Part shown: in pieces, positions 30,045-38,532 of the stretch
How positions within the stretch are numbered: position 1 is the stretch's first letter
How the letters are laid out: each line of letters begins with the position of its first letter
Assembly: GCF_003010955.1 (NCBI RefSeq)
Contig: NZ_PGGO01000014.1
Location: 1 to 64,000, forward strand
DNA length: 64,000 nucleotides
From: Phyllobacterium brassicacearum
GTDB lineage: Bacteria; Pseudomonadota; Alphaproteobacteria; Rhizobiales; Rhizobiaceae
Direction: 5' to 3'
The notes under the pieces: model-generated
The model's database searches: none
Told to the model about the DNA's origin: nothing
Seen by the model: the letters and a program-made list of their open reading frames with translations, nothing else
Translations under genes and position numbers: made by a program

Positions 30045-30055
30045 TCTGGCTGCTC

Positions 30056-31843
30056 CTATTGTTTGGCCATGTTTGCGATAACGGCCTGGATCACGGCTGA
30101 AATCCCCTGACGGTTAAGACCGCTTCCTGCCTTAACTTGGTTGGCGAGGTATTTGCGGCCTACATCGGTGAGTGCAGCTCGACCTGCAATCCTTCCGATA
30201 TGAGGAGAAGCAGCGCCAACTGCCGCGCCAAGGCCCGGCATTCCCAATACAGACCCAACAGCGCCACCGATTGCAGCACCAGTGCCCGTCGTGCTTCCGG
30301 GCAGCAGGGCAGCGATCCGTCCAATGGCTCCGCTATCAGGTAATGCTGCCATAGTACCTTCGCCGGCACGTGCCAAATCGGCAAAGTCTCCCTGACCCCT
30401 GGCAAACGCACGCCGCCCTTGAGCGACGACGGCCGAACGAAGCTGAGCCGGAGAAATTATCCCGTGCCGAGCATTCTCGCCCGCTGCTGTGACAGCCTTC
30501 TCCACTACCAGCAGGTTTTTGTATGCATTGCGGGTTTCTTTCCACATACCCAGATCGGCAGGATTGTTGACTGCTATAGTGCGTTCCATCGCATCATCGA
30601 GAGCCTCACGGATACCCCTGTATGCTTCAAGCTCTTCGCCTGTCGCGGTTTTGAGCTTTTCACCGATTGTCGATGCAAGCTGTTTGTATTTCGCGCCTGA
30701 GATCGAGCCCTTGGCGATATCTGCCGTGATATCCGCAACCGTGTTTGATACTGCTGGAATACGGGCAGTCGGATTCGTATTCTCAACGTAAGTGCGCAGC
30801 GTATCGCCAACCTCCTTCGAAAACTGCTCATCTATCGTTATGTTATTACGGCTAGCCAGATCGTCGAACATTCCGCCAATACGTGTACCTGCCTCATTGA
30901 CGGCCTCGGGCGTCGCGCGCGTGGCATTAGATCCAATGCGCTTCATGATGGCCCCGGTGAATTGCTCGCCCTGACGCTCTGCAAAGTTCTGAGCAGCCCC
31001 GCCGCCCAACTGGCCCTCAGTCGTGCGCAGTGCCTTGTTACCAGTCTGCTGGCCTGCCGTAAGGTCAATGCCTTCACGCTTCATCACTTTGTTTAAAGCA
31101 GCGCGCTCCTCCGATATGGCACCACCAAAGGGCGAGATAACCTTGTTAGCTCCAGCAACACCAACGGGCGCCGCCATTGCTGCCAACAGACGTGCATAGG
31201 TTTCAGCGCCGGGGTAGATTTCCTGCGCCACCTGACCAGCGCCTTCCGATGCAATGCCCGGGAGTACGCCGTATTTTATGATGTTCGACGGTGATGCACC
31301 TCCGAAAGCAGCGGCTGCAGGAACGAACGAAGATGCAGTCCGCGCGTACTCACCCGCCGTCGTCGTTGGTTTGTATGGCGCAACACCTGTTGTGTTAGTC
31401 ACTGTATTGCTGACATCTGCAGAGGTAGGCGACGCCAGCGGTGTCGGCTCATCATTGCCGGTGAGCCAGTCATATGCCTTGCGGAGCGTATATGTCGGCA
31501 AACCGCTCACTACGTCAGCGCCGGTCTTCGCCGCGTCCCCTGCCTGCTTTGCTTCCTCAGGCGAGGCGACATAACCAACGACCTTGTTGACGATGCCGCC
31601 CAAGGCATTGGGAATGTCACCAAACTGTCCGGCAATCCCTTCCACGCCTTCTCGTAATCCTTGCCCGGTCGATTTGACCAAGTCCCCGGCAACGGATGGT
31701 TGAGTCGGCAGCCCAATTTTGCTGTTAAACTCCGCGACAGGTATATCGGAGTAAAATTTCCGGTGAACGGCATTGGCAAGCTGCTCATCGCTCAGATCGT
31801 TGTACTGAGGGTATTTCGCGCGGATATCTGCAATGCTGGCCAT
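30056..31843 (-). CDS. phage internal virion / ejection protein
   Basis: A 595-residue protein. Its N-terminus (IADIRAKYPQYNDLSDEQLANAVHRKFY) is the short domain found at the head of many podovirus internal core or DNA-ejection proteins; the remainder is Ala/Gly-rich with long helical stretches and hydrophobic glycine patches near 490-540 (GTGAAIGGAVGSVLGMPGLGAAVG) that could insert in membranes. In phages such proteins leave the capsid with the DNA. The ATG overlaps the restored stop of the upstream ejection protein remnant as TAATG. The reading frame is intact. Confidence 0.75.
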   Translation of the reverse strand: MASIADIRAKYPQYNDLSDEQLANAVHRKFYSDIPVAEFNSKIGLPTQPSVAGDLVKSTGQGLREGVEGIAGQFGDIPNALGGIVNKVVGYVASPEEAKQAGDAAKTGADVVSGLPTYTLRKAYDWLTGNDEPTPLASPTSADVSNTVTNTTGVAPYKPTTTAGEYARTASSFVPAAAAFGGASPSNIIKYGVLPGIASEGAGQVAQEIYPGAETYARLLAAMAAPVGVAGANKVISPFGGAISEERAALNKVMKREGIDLTAGQQTGNKALRTTEGQLGGGAAQNFAERQGEQFTGAIMKRIGSNATRATPEAVNEAGTRIGGMFDDLASRNNITIDEQFSKEVGDTLRTYVENTNPTARIPAVSNTVADITADIAKGSISGAKYKQLASTIGEKLKTATGEELEAYRGIREALDDAMERTIAVNNPADLGMWKETRNAYKNLLVVEKAVTAAGENARHGIISPAQLRSAVVAQGRRAFARGQGDFADLARAGEGTMAALPDSGAIGRIAALLPGSTTGTGAAIGGAVGSVLGMPGLGAAVGAASPHIGRIAGRAALTDVGRKYLANQVKAGSGLNRQGISAVIQAVIANMAKQ

Positions 31844-31846
31844 TAG

Positions 31847-32244
31847 CGACCTCCACGGATACCAAGAGGATCGTCAGAGCCGCCTTGCGCTCGTCCTCCG
31901 AAAACACAGGATTTGCCTCGGCCCATTCCGACAGTTGATCGTAAAAACCAAGATCCAGGCGACCCTCATGCGCCTTGGCATATTCCCTTGCCAATTGAGC
32001 GACCCTTATCTTGCGCTCGTTCATCCGACGCTTGATATCGATGATCTTCTTATTGCCAGCCTTGGACGTGTCGATCGTCGGCAGCTGCCCTTCAATGTAT
32101 TCGCGGTCGGCATTGGAAACACCTGTCCCAAGCGAACCGCCCATATCATCAAGAACTGCTTTTTTGGACAGGGCGCTAAATGCTTCGGCGCTCGATACCG
32201 CGTCAGGATCAAGACCCATGGGCCTGACCCACTTTGCTATCTAG
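31847..32244 (-). pseudogene. 3' fragment of a second phage internal virion protein, frameshifted
   Basis: From about 32244 the frame reads AKWVRPMGLDPDAVSSAEAFSALSK..., followed by SLGTGVSNADREYIEGQLP and LDLGFYDQLSEWAEANPVF, which resemble the C-terminus of a phage internal protein. Upstream of 32244 the frame is closed at once, so the large 5' part is gone. Near 31890 the frame shifts: the continuing frame runs into the next gene, whereas the neighbouring frame reads SDDPLGIRGGR and stops as TAATG on the next start codon, as expected for the ancestral gene. Confidence 0.65.
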
Positions 32245-32575
32245 TAAGACCTTTTCCTTTACTACATGTCGATATGGGTCCCGGCCCCCGGCAAGCGGCG
32301 CAGGAATAAGAATACCCCCTCAGCCTTTGCAAAAGTTGGGAGGAAAGAGAGGCGTTTGCGTGCACACCTCCGTCTCCTCTCAAATTAGGCCGACCGCTTA
32401 AATCGGGGGATGATTTGGTCAAGGTTGGGTCACCTCGCGGTCAGTACTGCGAGTATATACCTACTCCGGGTTGCGGTATGTGTGGCAAAATGGTCAGCCG
32501 AAAAAGGGGGAGGAGCACAAAACGCTGCTCTATGTGTATCCGCTTCTATCGCGTCGCGTTAGGCTACGCTGGCGG
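32245..32575. other. non-coding gap in decayed prophage
   Basis: No supportable gene. The sequence holds one copy of a 14-base G-rich motif (AAAAAGGGGGAGGA at 32501-32514) that recurs at 32839-32852. Confidence 0.4.
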
Positions 32576-32692
32576 CTAAAGGACGATTGCATCCCGTCCG
32601 CCGTATGACCCTGCAAGAACCCAATACATCAATAGCACGAAGATCAATACAAGGACTAAACCTACTGCAAGAAAAACGGTTTTACTGAGCAT
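32576..32692 (-). CDS. small membrane protein, 38 residues
   Basis: A single hydrophobic helix (TVFLAVGLVLVLIFVLLMYW) followed by a short polar tail ending DAIVL. The start ATG 32692 has a near-perfect Shine-Dalgarno (AAGGAGG) at suitable distance, which is the main evidence that this short frame is translated. A longer upstream frame exists but lacks such support. No family is recognised; small prophage or stress membrane proteins are possibilities. Confidence 0.55.
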   Translation of the reverse strand: MLSKTVFLAVGLVLVLIFVLLMYWVLAGSYGGRDAIVL

Positions 32693-33498
32693 GATGCATC
32701 CCTCCTTGGGAGGGCGAGGAAGCCGGTGGGGGCCACAAGGATCATAATACACCTGTTGAAAGCCCCCGTCTTTCCCCCTGAAAGGCGTAATCGGATCATC
32801 TTTTTTGAGGGGTGAAGTGGTGCGTAGCGGATCGCTCCAAAAAGGGGGAGGAACTTCGACGTTGGGTTTTGGGGCCCGTTTCCCCGCTCCTCCCAGAAGA
32901 GCCGCGAAGGTTGGAACGGACTTCCGGCCTTCGCAGTCAGCCCGGGCACAGTACACAGGGAAAGTCCCCGGGTCCCTCAGTAGAATTGCTTACCGCTGTG
33001 GGGTTAAATCGCAGCCCATAACCCGCCTAAGTATTTGTTTCTATTTTATTTTTTACCTAACGCCTCATGCAAATACCTTCGTCCGTCAGTGCCTTGGGAC
33101 CCACCTCGTACCACCCGGGCGCGCGCTACCCCTTGGGAGAAACCCCGGACCCTAGGGGCCTCCTTGAGCTCCGAGCGCCACCGGGCCCGGGCTACGGATC
33201 GGGCTGCAAGTTTACCCTTATCGTTTACCCGGAACCGAAAGCCAACTAAGCTATTGAAATCATTAGATGAGCGCTTGCAGGGTAGGCAAAGGCGCAGCGT
33301 GACCGCTGGCATTCATGGCCGACGTTGGCCGCGACTGGGTGGCTGGGCTCGGGATTTGCAGCGCCAAGCTGCTGAGTTTGTGACCCACTTTCTCTACAAT
33401 TGTGGGTTGAGTAAAGCATTCGGTACAACCCAAATACAAACGTAAGCAAAGAATTACATTAAAACCGGCCCCGCACATGGTCGGGTGTCTCACGGCGC
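32693..33498. other. gene-poor stretch of anomalous composition
   Basis: About 800 bases with G-rich and Pro-codon-like tracts, a second copy of AAAAAGGGGGAGGA at 32839-32852 and an AT-rich patch around 33035-33065. Several open frames of 60 to 130 codons exist on both strands, but they overlap each other and none has a ribosome site or a recognised family. Confidence 0.45.
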
Positions 33499-33867
33499 TC
33501 AGACCAGTTTCAGCACGAGCGCTGTCCACTTCTCCAGTGCCTTCCGCTTCTCGTCCACATAGCTGTAGCGGTCGTAGACGGCTCGCATTTTGCCCGTACT
33601 GGATTGATGGTTCACGATCTTCCGCAACCTCTTGAGGCACACGAAGGCGCGATAGGCCCGAGTACATGGTGGCCCGCAAGTCGTGCGCCGTGAAAGGCTC
33701 CAGAACCGCCTCTGGGTCCGTCTTCCGCATCAACTCTAGCATCTTCGCATCCAGTCGGCTCTTGGCTCTGCTGAAGCCGCTGACAGGCGTTTTTCCCTCG
33801 TTGGTGGTGAAATAGAGCCCTTTGTGACAATGCTTCTCCAGACCCTTTAGGATAGCCACAACGGCGG
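33499..33867 (-). pseudogene. C-terminal remnant of a tyrosine-type integrase, frameshifted
   Basis: From the tRNA-like repeat the frame reads DPAVVAILKGLEKH, TTNEGKTPVSGFSRAKSRLD, EPFTAHDLRATMYSGLSR (catalytic HxLR) then shifts frame near 33625 and continues as KIVNHQSSTGKMRAVYDRYSY (histidine and nucleophile Tyr) and EKWTALVLKLV before the stop at 33499. This is the last third of an integrase of about 400 residues. The N-terminal two thirds are absent, replaced directly by the tRNA-Ala-derived repeat at 33868. It is probably the remains of the integrase that built the array. Confidence 0.78.
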
Positions 33868-33892
33868 GGTCAGCGGTTCGATCCCGCTTGGC
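33868..33892 (+). repeat. 25-base copy of the tRNA-Ala T-arm side next to the integrase remnant
   Basis: Identical over 25 bases to positions 24540-24564 (GGTCAGCGGTTCGATCCCGC and on), ending in TTGGC, after which the tRNA similarity stops. It includes the T arm but not the CCA end, unlike the other copies. It fits a hybrid att or deletion junction. Confidence 0.72.
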
Positions 33893-33904
33893 ACTACTAC
33901 TCTA

Positions 33905-33923
33905 TTACATGTGATACATGTAA
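33905..33923. promoter_or_regulatory. perfect palindrome, candidate operator
   Basis: TTACATGT, a three-base spacer, then ACATGTAA: perfect eight-base arms. It lies a dozen bases beyond the tRNA-like repeat, in a region without genes, and may be the operator of a lost regulator or excisionase. Function is inferred from symmetry only. Confidence 0.4.
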
Positions 33924-34581
33924 AAAATCCTGTCGACACTTTGCGAGCGGTAAAAAGAGTGACTGCAAACCGGCTCACTTTCGGGCGGGCTCAAGAGCTC
34001 TATCTCAAGTGCCCTTTAGCCAGCTCGGACAGCCTCTCAGAAAATTTTGCGACACAACAGTACGTAACAGTAAACCAGCTGCGAAATGCATTGGGACGGT
34101 TCAACTGGTCGCTTAGGGTCATTCGCAGACGCCCCGCGACATCCGGGGTTCGTTGGCTTTGGCCCCGAAAGCAGTCATTGACTTTCGCCATCACAGTTTT
34201 CCTTCGTCGGCTTATGGGTGCACGCCCCAAACTGGCTTGAAAGCCCCGCCTCGCGGGCTTGCCTTCAGACGGTCTTCCCGGGTGCCTCCCGGGGCCCTTT
34301 CGCACTGAGCGCGCCCGGCAGGCGGCAAAGCGCGCCCAATATTGTCCAAACGCACCCCGGCTATGGTTTCCACTAACGCTCTGAGAAGATTGGTACGCCC
34401 AGGGGGAGTGAGATAATATATAACCAATGACTTATACTGTCTAACAGGTCATATCGGCGGTTTTGATTTGCTTAGGCTTTTATGGGGAATGTTCTAACGG
34501 GTTGCCGCATGGTGAAGCTGCCATTTGCATGGCCGAGAGTTTCGTCGAGCGTTGTTGGCACCCCCGAGAGACGAGCGTCAT
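33924..34581. other. gene-poor stretch
   Basis: About 660 bases without a supported gene. A GC-rich hairpin (AAGCCC ... GGGCTT, 34241-34260) and a palindromic CCCGGG-rich segment (about 34277-34295) are present. Open frames here have no family resemblance. Confidence 0.4.
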
Positions 34582-35223
34582 CTAGTGTGGTGGCCTTAGG
34601 GCAACGCCTGTGTAGTGGCTGCCTAGCAGCCAGAAAGTCGTCGGAAACCGCTCCCGCCTTGCTTCTCGAAGGTCGAAGCGAGCGTTCGCCACGAGTTGAA
34701 AGGGATTGCGGCTAAGATTGCATCCGGCGGCGAGGACGCCCCACAACGGGTTGAACCGATCCTGTAGCCTTGTTCGCCATGCGGAGTCCGCCTGTCCATG
34801 CTCAAGAAAGATCAACTGCCCGCCCGGCTTCAGGATGCGCCGGATCTCCGCCAGCGCCAACTCGGGCCGCGGTATAGTGCAGAAGGCATAGGCGACGACG
34901 ACCGTATCGGCGAAGCCGTCCGCCAGCGGTATGCTTTCTCCGCTGGCTTGCAGGCATTCGACATCCAACCGCCGGGCGCGGTCCTGCCTTTTGGCCATCG
35001 CGAGCATCCTGTCGTCGGGATCGATTCCGACAAGTCGTTTCACCTTGACTGCATCGTAATAAGGCAGGTTCAGGCCTGAGCCGAAACCGACTTCGACCAC
35101 GGCGCCTGCCGCCAACGGTACCATGCGCTGCCGCATGCGCGAGAATGCGTTCGCCGAGCAGCCGAAGTGGACGACATGGGGTGCAATACGGTGACCGTAC
35201 CAGGAAAGACACGAGCGGCACAT
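34582..35223 (-). CDS. class I SAM-dependent methyltransferase
   Basis: A 213-residue methyltransferase. The SAM-binding motif VVEVGFGSGLNLPYY at about residue 42, VGIDPDDRMLAMA, and ILKPGGQLIFLEHGQ place it in the large UbiE/PmtA-like group acting on lipids, quinones or small molecules. The N-terminal Cys-containing segment (MCRSCLSWYGHRIAPH) is unusual. It directly follows a truncated hydrolase gene with the ribosome site AAAGG inside that gene's end. Substrate is unknown. Confidence 0.85.
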   Translation of the reverse strand: MCRSCLSWYGHRIAPHVVHFGCSANAFSRMRQRMVPLAAGAVVEVGFGSGLNLPYYDAVKVKRLVGIDPDDRMLAMAKRQDRARRLDVECLQASGESIPLADGFADTVVVAYAFCTIPRPELALAEIRRILKPGGQLIFLEHGQADSAWRTRLQDRFNPLWGVLAAGCNLSRNPFQLVANARFDLREARRERFPTTFWLLGSHYTGVALRPPH

Positions 35224-35226
35224 GGC

Positions 35227-35454
35227 TCAACAACCTTTTCTTATGGCAAGGGAATCAATGAGGATCAGCCGCCGTCCGCGCCGGCGGAACAGCTCGACAT
35301 GGCCGGCCTCGTGCCAGGATTCACGGTTGTCGGTCAGGCCGTGGAGCAGCACAAGCGGGTCGCCGGAACCGAGCTCTTCGTAAGATATCGATACACCATC
35401 CGCGGCCACTGCATCGGAAAAGCGGTGAGGGGTAGAAGTTTTGACCAGTAACAT
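35227..35454 (-). pseudogene. N-terminal fragment of an alpha/beta hydrolase
   Basis: The 75-codon frame begins as a normal hydrolase (ADGVSISYEELGSGDPLVLLHGLTDNRESW, containing the oxyanion HG motif, then RRLILIDS) but ends after the second beta-strand in an unrelated LAIRKGC. The nucleophile elbow and the remaining ~200 residues are missing, so it should be non-functional. The loss looks like a deletion whose right edge abuts the methyltransferase gene. Confidence 0.7.
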
Positions 35455-35560
35455 TTATCACTCCATGGAGTCTTCGGATCGGGCCCATCAGCCCGAGATT
35501 GAGGGTATACGCGGCCGGCGTCCCCTCAACGTCCCCTGCCGGATGCGCTGTGACGGATCG

Positions 35561-37105
35561 ATGGAGCGATTGGAATTTCGGCTTCTTGGCTTTCCAGAGT
35601 TCCGCATCAACGGGCGGCGGGTGGACCTTGGTCTGCGAAAAGCGGTGGCGCTCCTCATCCTCCTCGCCGAGTCCAGTAGACCTGTCGCGCGCGAGAGCGT
35701 TGCCGCGCTGCTGTGGCCGGACGCGGAGACGTCGGAGGCGCGGGCACGCCTTCGGCGGACGCTGCACAAGGTTGGGATCGCCTTCGGCGGCCAGATTATC
35801 ACAGCGAATGGGGCGTCCCTCGGCCTGGATCCGGTGCTTTCCACCGACGTGGATTCCAGGAGCTTCGAGCGCGACTGTGATTGCCGCGCCTTTGAGAAAG
35901 GAGTTGATCTTTACAACGGTGATTTTCTCTCCGGCTTCGCGCTTCCGGATTGCCCCGAGTTCGAGGAGTGGGCTTTTTTCAGGCGTGAGGCTTTGCGCAG
36001 CCGCCTGGTGCAGGCGCTGGAGCGGTTGACTGAAGCGAAAATCTCTACAGGAGAGCCTCGCACCGGAGCAGTCCATGCAATACGTCTGGTGGGATTGGAC
36101 CCACTAAGCGAGAGCGCGCATCGGCATTTGATCCGAGCGTACCTGGCTGCTGGGGACAGGCCGGCAGCCGAACATCAGCTCGAAGCCTGCACCCGATCCT
36201 TGCGCGACGAACTCGGCGTGCTGCCAGACCCTGCCACTGTCGCTTTGTTGCAGCAACGGGATCGGGTTGCTCACCCGGACATGCCCAGAACCCGTTATGT
36301 GAAAGCAGGCCGCATCCATTTGGCCTTTCAGATTGTTGGCAGCGGTCCGCTCGACATCGTGCTTGTTCCAGGCTTCGTTTCGCATGTTGAGCGCATCTGG
36401 GAGGACAGCCGTTGCCGTGAATGGATCGCTGCGGTTTCACGGATCGGTCGCTTGATCTTCTTTGATCGGCGCGGCGTAGGGCTTTCCGATCGCGTCGGTA
36501 CCCCGCCCACCGTCGAAGCAACTGCGCAGGACATATTGGCGGTGATGGACGCGGCCGAAAGCCGCCGCGCCCTGCTCATCGGCTCATCGGAGGGTGGTCC
36601 CGGCTGCATTCGTTTCGCCGTTGACCATCCCGATCGTCTCGTCGGCTTGATCCTGTGGGGCTCCCTCGCGAAGGGCAGCTTTACGCCCGACCATCCCTTT
36701 GCCCTGACTGTCGAGCAATACGATCTGTGGAAGAAACGCCTGATCGGCAGTTGGGGCGGACCGTCCGAAATCGAGACCTTCGCGCCGAGCCTCGCTGGAG
36801 ATTGCCAGGCAGAAGCCTGGTGGGCCGCATTGCTCAGGGCGGCGTCGAGCCCTGGCGCGGTTTCGGGCGTGCTGGACGCGCTGCGTGATACCGATGTCCG
36901 CCAGCTTCTCGGAAAGGTTTCGGTGCCGACGACAGTCCTCCATCGCTCCGGTGACCGCGCTGTGCGACTGGAGGCTGGTCGATACCTTGCCGGGAATATT
37001 CGCGGTTCGCGGTTCGTCGAGGTCGCCGGCGACGACCACTGGTTCTGGGTTGGCGACCAGAGCCCGCTGCTGTACGCCATCGGCGAGTTTGTGCAGCCCC
37101 GATGA
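35561..37105 (+). CDS. BTAD-domain transcriptional regulator fused to an alpha/beta hydrolase
   Basis: About 514 residues from ATG 35561. The first ~100 residues are a winged-helix DNA-binding domain of OmpR/SARP type (LEFRLLGFPEFRINGRRVDLGLRKAVALLILLAE), followed by a bacterial transcriptional activator domain (LYNGDFLSGFALPDCPEFEEWAFFRREALRSRL, DPLSESAHRHLIRAYLAAGDRPAAEHQLEAC). From about residue 245 an alpha/beta hydrolase follows, with the oxyanion region VLVPGFVSHVE, nucleophile elbow GSSEGG and terminal GDDHWFW. In this family the hydrolase part may sense a small ester ligand. It is divergent from the truncated hydrolase and methyltransferase genes, which are plausible targets. In-frame starts up to 35441 exist. 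Confidence 0.82.
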   Translation: MERLEFRLLGFPEFRINGRRVDLGLRKAVALLILLAESSRPVARESVAALLWPDAETSEARARLRRTLHKVGIAFGGQIITANGASLGLDPVLSTDVDSRSFERDCDCRAFEKGVDLYNGDFLSGFALPDCPEFEEWAFFRREALRSRLVQALERLTEAKISTGEPRTGAVHAIRLVGLDPLSESAHRHLIRAYLAAGDRPAAEHQLEACTRSLRDELGVLPDPATVALLQQRDRVAHPDMPRTRYVKAGRIHLAFQIVGSGPLDIVLVPGFVSHVERIWEDSRCREWIAAVSRIGRLIFFDRRGVGLSDRVGTPPTVEATAQDILAVMDAAESRRALLIGSSEGGPGCIRFAVDHPDRLVGLILWGSLAKGSFTPDHPFALTVEQYDLWKKRLIGSWGGPSEIETFAPSLAGDCQAEAWWAALLRAASSPGAVSGVLDALRDTDVRQLLGKVSVPTTVLHRSGDRAVRLEAGRYLAGNIRGSRFVEVAGDDHWFWVGDQSPLLYAIGEFVQPR

Positions 37106-37630
37106 GGATGCCGCTCGCAGCAAATCGTGCTGATCCTGTTACTTCCTCGCTTGACGTTTCTTCGGGAAACGTCGGCCTAGGGTCGGGATCGGCTATTCGG
37201 CGAACTGCAACTAACGTCCGCTTCGCGCGCCATCAGGAGAGCGACTTGCTTGAGCCACTTGCTGCAGCGGTGCAAGGGGTTGCGGTCTGAACCTGGTCGA
37301 CGCGCAGTCGACGGGACGTGCGTCAAGATCACTGACGTGATGTGCGCTTTGGGCCCCTAAGCGGACACTCCTCTAGATGAATCGGGAAGGACCGCACCGG
37401 ATGGAAAGAGGGCCAACGATACGAGCGTTCGCGATCAACAAAATGCGTTTTTCGCGCGCGGCGATGCGACACCGCGAATGGACCATTTTTGAAAGAAAGC
37501 TTTCCTGCTAACGCATAATTTCTCGAGTCAAAATCGATTTTGGAGTAAAATTGCGCAGAGCATTTAAAGGGCTGCAGCGTCCTTGCGCGCCGTCTTCGAC
37601 GCGGAGCACTGTAGAGGAAAGGTGAAGCCA
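37106..37630. other. non-coding gap
   Basis: About 525 bases between the fusion regulator and the BA14K-like gene. Nothing recognisable apart from presumed promoter sequence of the downstream gene; AGAGGAAAGGTGAAGCC just before 37631 supplies its ribosome site. Confidence 0.4.
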
Positions 37631-38122
37631 ATGAAAAGGTTAGCAATCTTTGCCCTGTCGCTGGTGACGGCGCTGACGAGCGCCCCGCCGGCCATGGCGT
37701 TTCCCACCGTTGCCGTGCCGAAGATCGAAGTCCAAGAGGCGCAGCCGGTCCAGTACAGGCGTTACCGCGGCGGTTACAACCGTGGATACCGGGGCGGCTA
37801 TCGAGGCTACCGCGGGCATGGACACCACAATGGTAACGACGATTGGGTTTGGGCACTGGGCGGGCTCGCGACTGGCGTAATCATCGGCGGATTGCTGGCG
37901 CAGCCGAGGTATTATGGCCCCAGCTATTACGATCAGAGCTATTACGGGCCGACCTATTACCGTCCGCGCTACTACGCGCCACGCAATTACCGCCAGGTCT
38001 ATTATGGCGGCAACACACACGCGCGCTGGTGCTATGCCCGCTACCGGTCCTACAGGGCTTACGACAACACGTTCCAGCCCTACTACGGTCCGCGACGGGC
38101 GTGCGTCTCCCCCAACTATTGA
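37631..38122 (+). CDS. BA14K-like secreted protein with Tyr-rich repeats
   Basis: A 163-residue precursor. A signal peptide (MKRLAIFALSLVTALTSAPPAMA) is followed by a Gly/Arg/Tyr-rich segment (RYRGGYNRGYRGGYRGYRG), one hydrophobic stretch (WVWALGGLATGVIIGGLLA) and repeated YYGP/YYRP-type units, ending in a region with Cys and CYARYRSYRAYDNTF, which matches the BA14K signature of short surface proteins from Brucella and rhizobia. The central membrane stretch and Tyr repeats are common in that group. Likely envelope-associated; function unknown. Confidence 0.78.
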   Translation: MKRLAIFALSLVTALTSAPPAMAFPTVAVPKIEVQEAQPVQYRRYRGGYNRGYRGGYRGYRGHGHHNGNDDWVWALGGLATGVIIGGLLAQPRYYGPSYYDQSYYGPTYYRPRYYAPRNYRQVYYGGNTHARWCYARYRSYRAYDNTFQPYYGPRRACVSPNY

Positions 38123-38253
38123 TTTCAGGCGTAGTTGGCGATCCACCTGGCACTTTTCCCGGACGCGCAGGCTACCGGATTCTTCGGCTTCTCCTCAAAC
38201 GGCTGCGTCGATCGCCGCTTCTGGCGCGAACGAGCCATGACGCCTTCCGGCCA

Positions 38254-38334
38254 ATACTGTTGAAAAAGTCGGTTTTCTAGAACGTTTGATTTTTTGGAGC
38301 GGCAAGCCCCGGTTTTAGAGTTTTTCAACAGTAT
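38254..38334. repeat. 81-base MITE-like element with 17-base inverted ends
   Basis: Ends ATACTGTTGAAAAAGTC and, inverted, ATACTGTTGAAAAACTC (16 of 17 identical) flank 47 bases. The terminal GTTGAAAAA sequence resembles ends of some insertion sequences, but no transposase is present. It could be a non-autonomous element or an unusually large terminator for the BA14K-like gene. No flanking target duplication was recognised. Confidence 0.5.
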
Positions 38335-38367
38335 CCGCCATAAGTGGTCATCGCCTAATTTGAAACG

Positions 38368-38532
38368 GGTTGCAAATTTAGGCAGAGCTGGCGATATGCG
38401 TCGTAGCGGATCGGCCACTTCAATTCTACATCTGGTACATATCTCTGGTACACAAACGCAACTAAGAGTCTTCGAAATGATTGTTTTTATTATATAAAAT
38501 TTACTCGAGTTAGTCCCCGCTTGGCTCCACCA
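38368..38532 (+). repeat. attR-like island end, first copy
   Basis: This segment and 44825-44980 share, in the same order, GGTTGCAAATTTA, a TGGTACAT...CTGGTACACAAAC pair, ATTGTTTTTATT, an AT-rich part with AGTTAGT, and finally CCCGCTTGGCTCCACCA from the tRNA-Ala end. Middle portions have diverged. The paired TGGTACA motifs are candidates for integrase arm sites. It marks the right end of an island segment. Confidence 0.72.

Noticed and set aside
32805-33155. A 116-codon frame in the anomalous stretch
   Set aside because: Overlapping frames exist on both strands, and none has start context or similarity.
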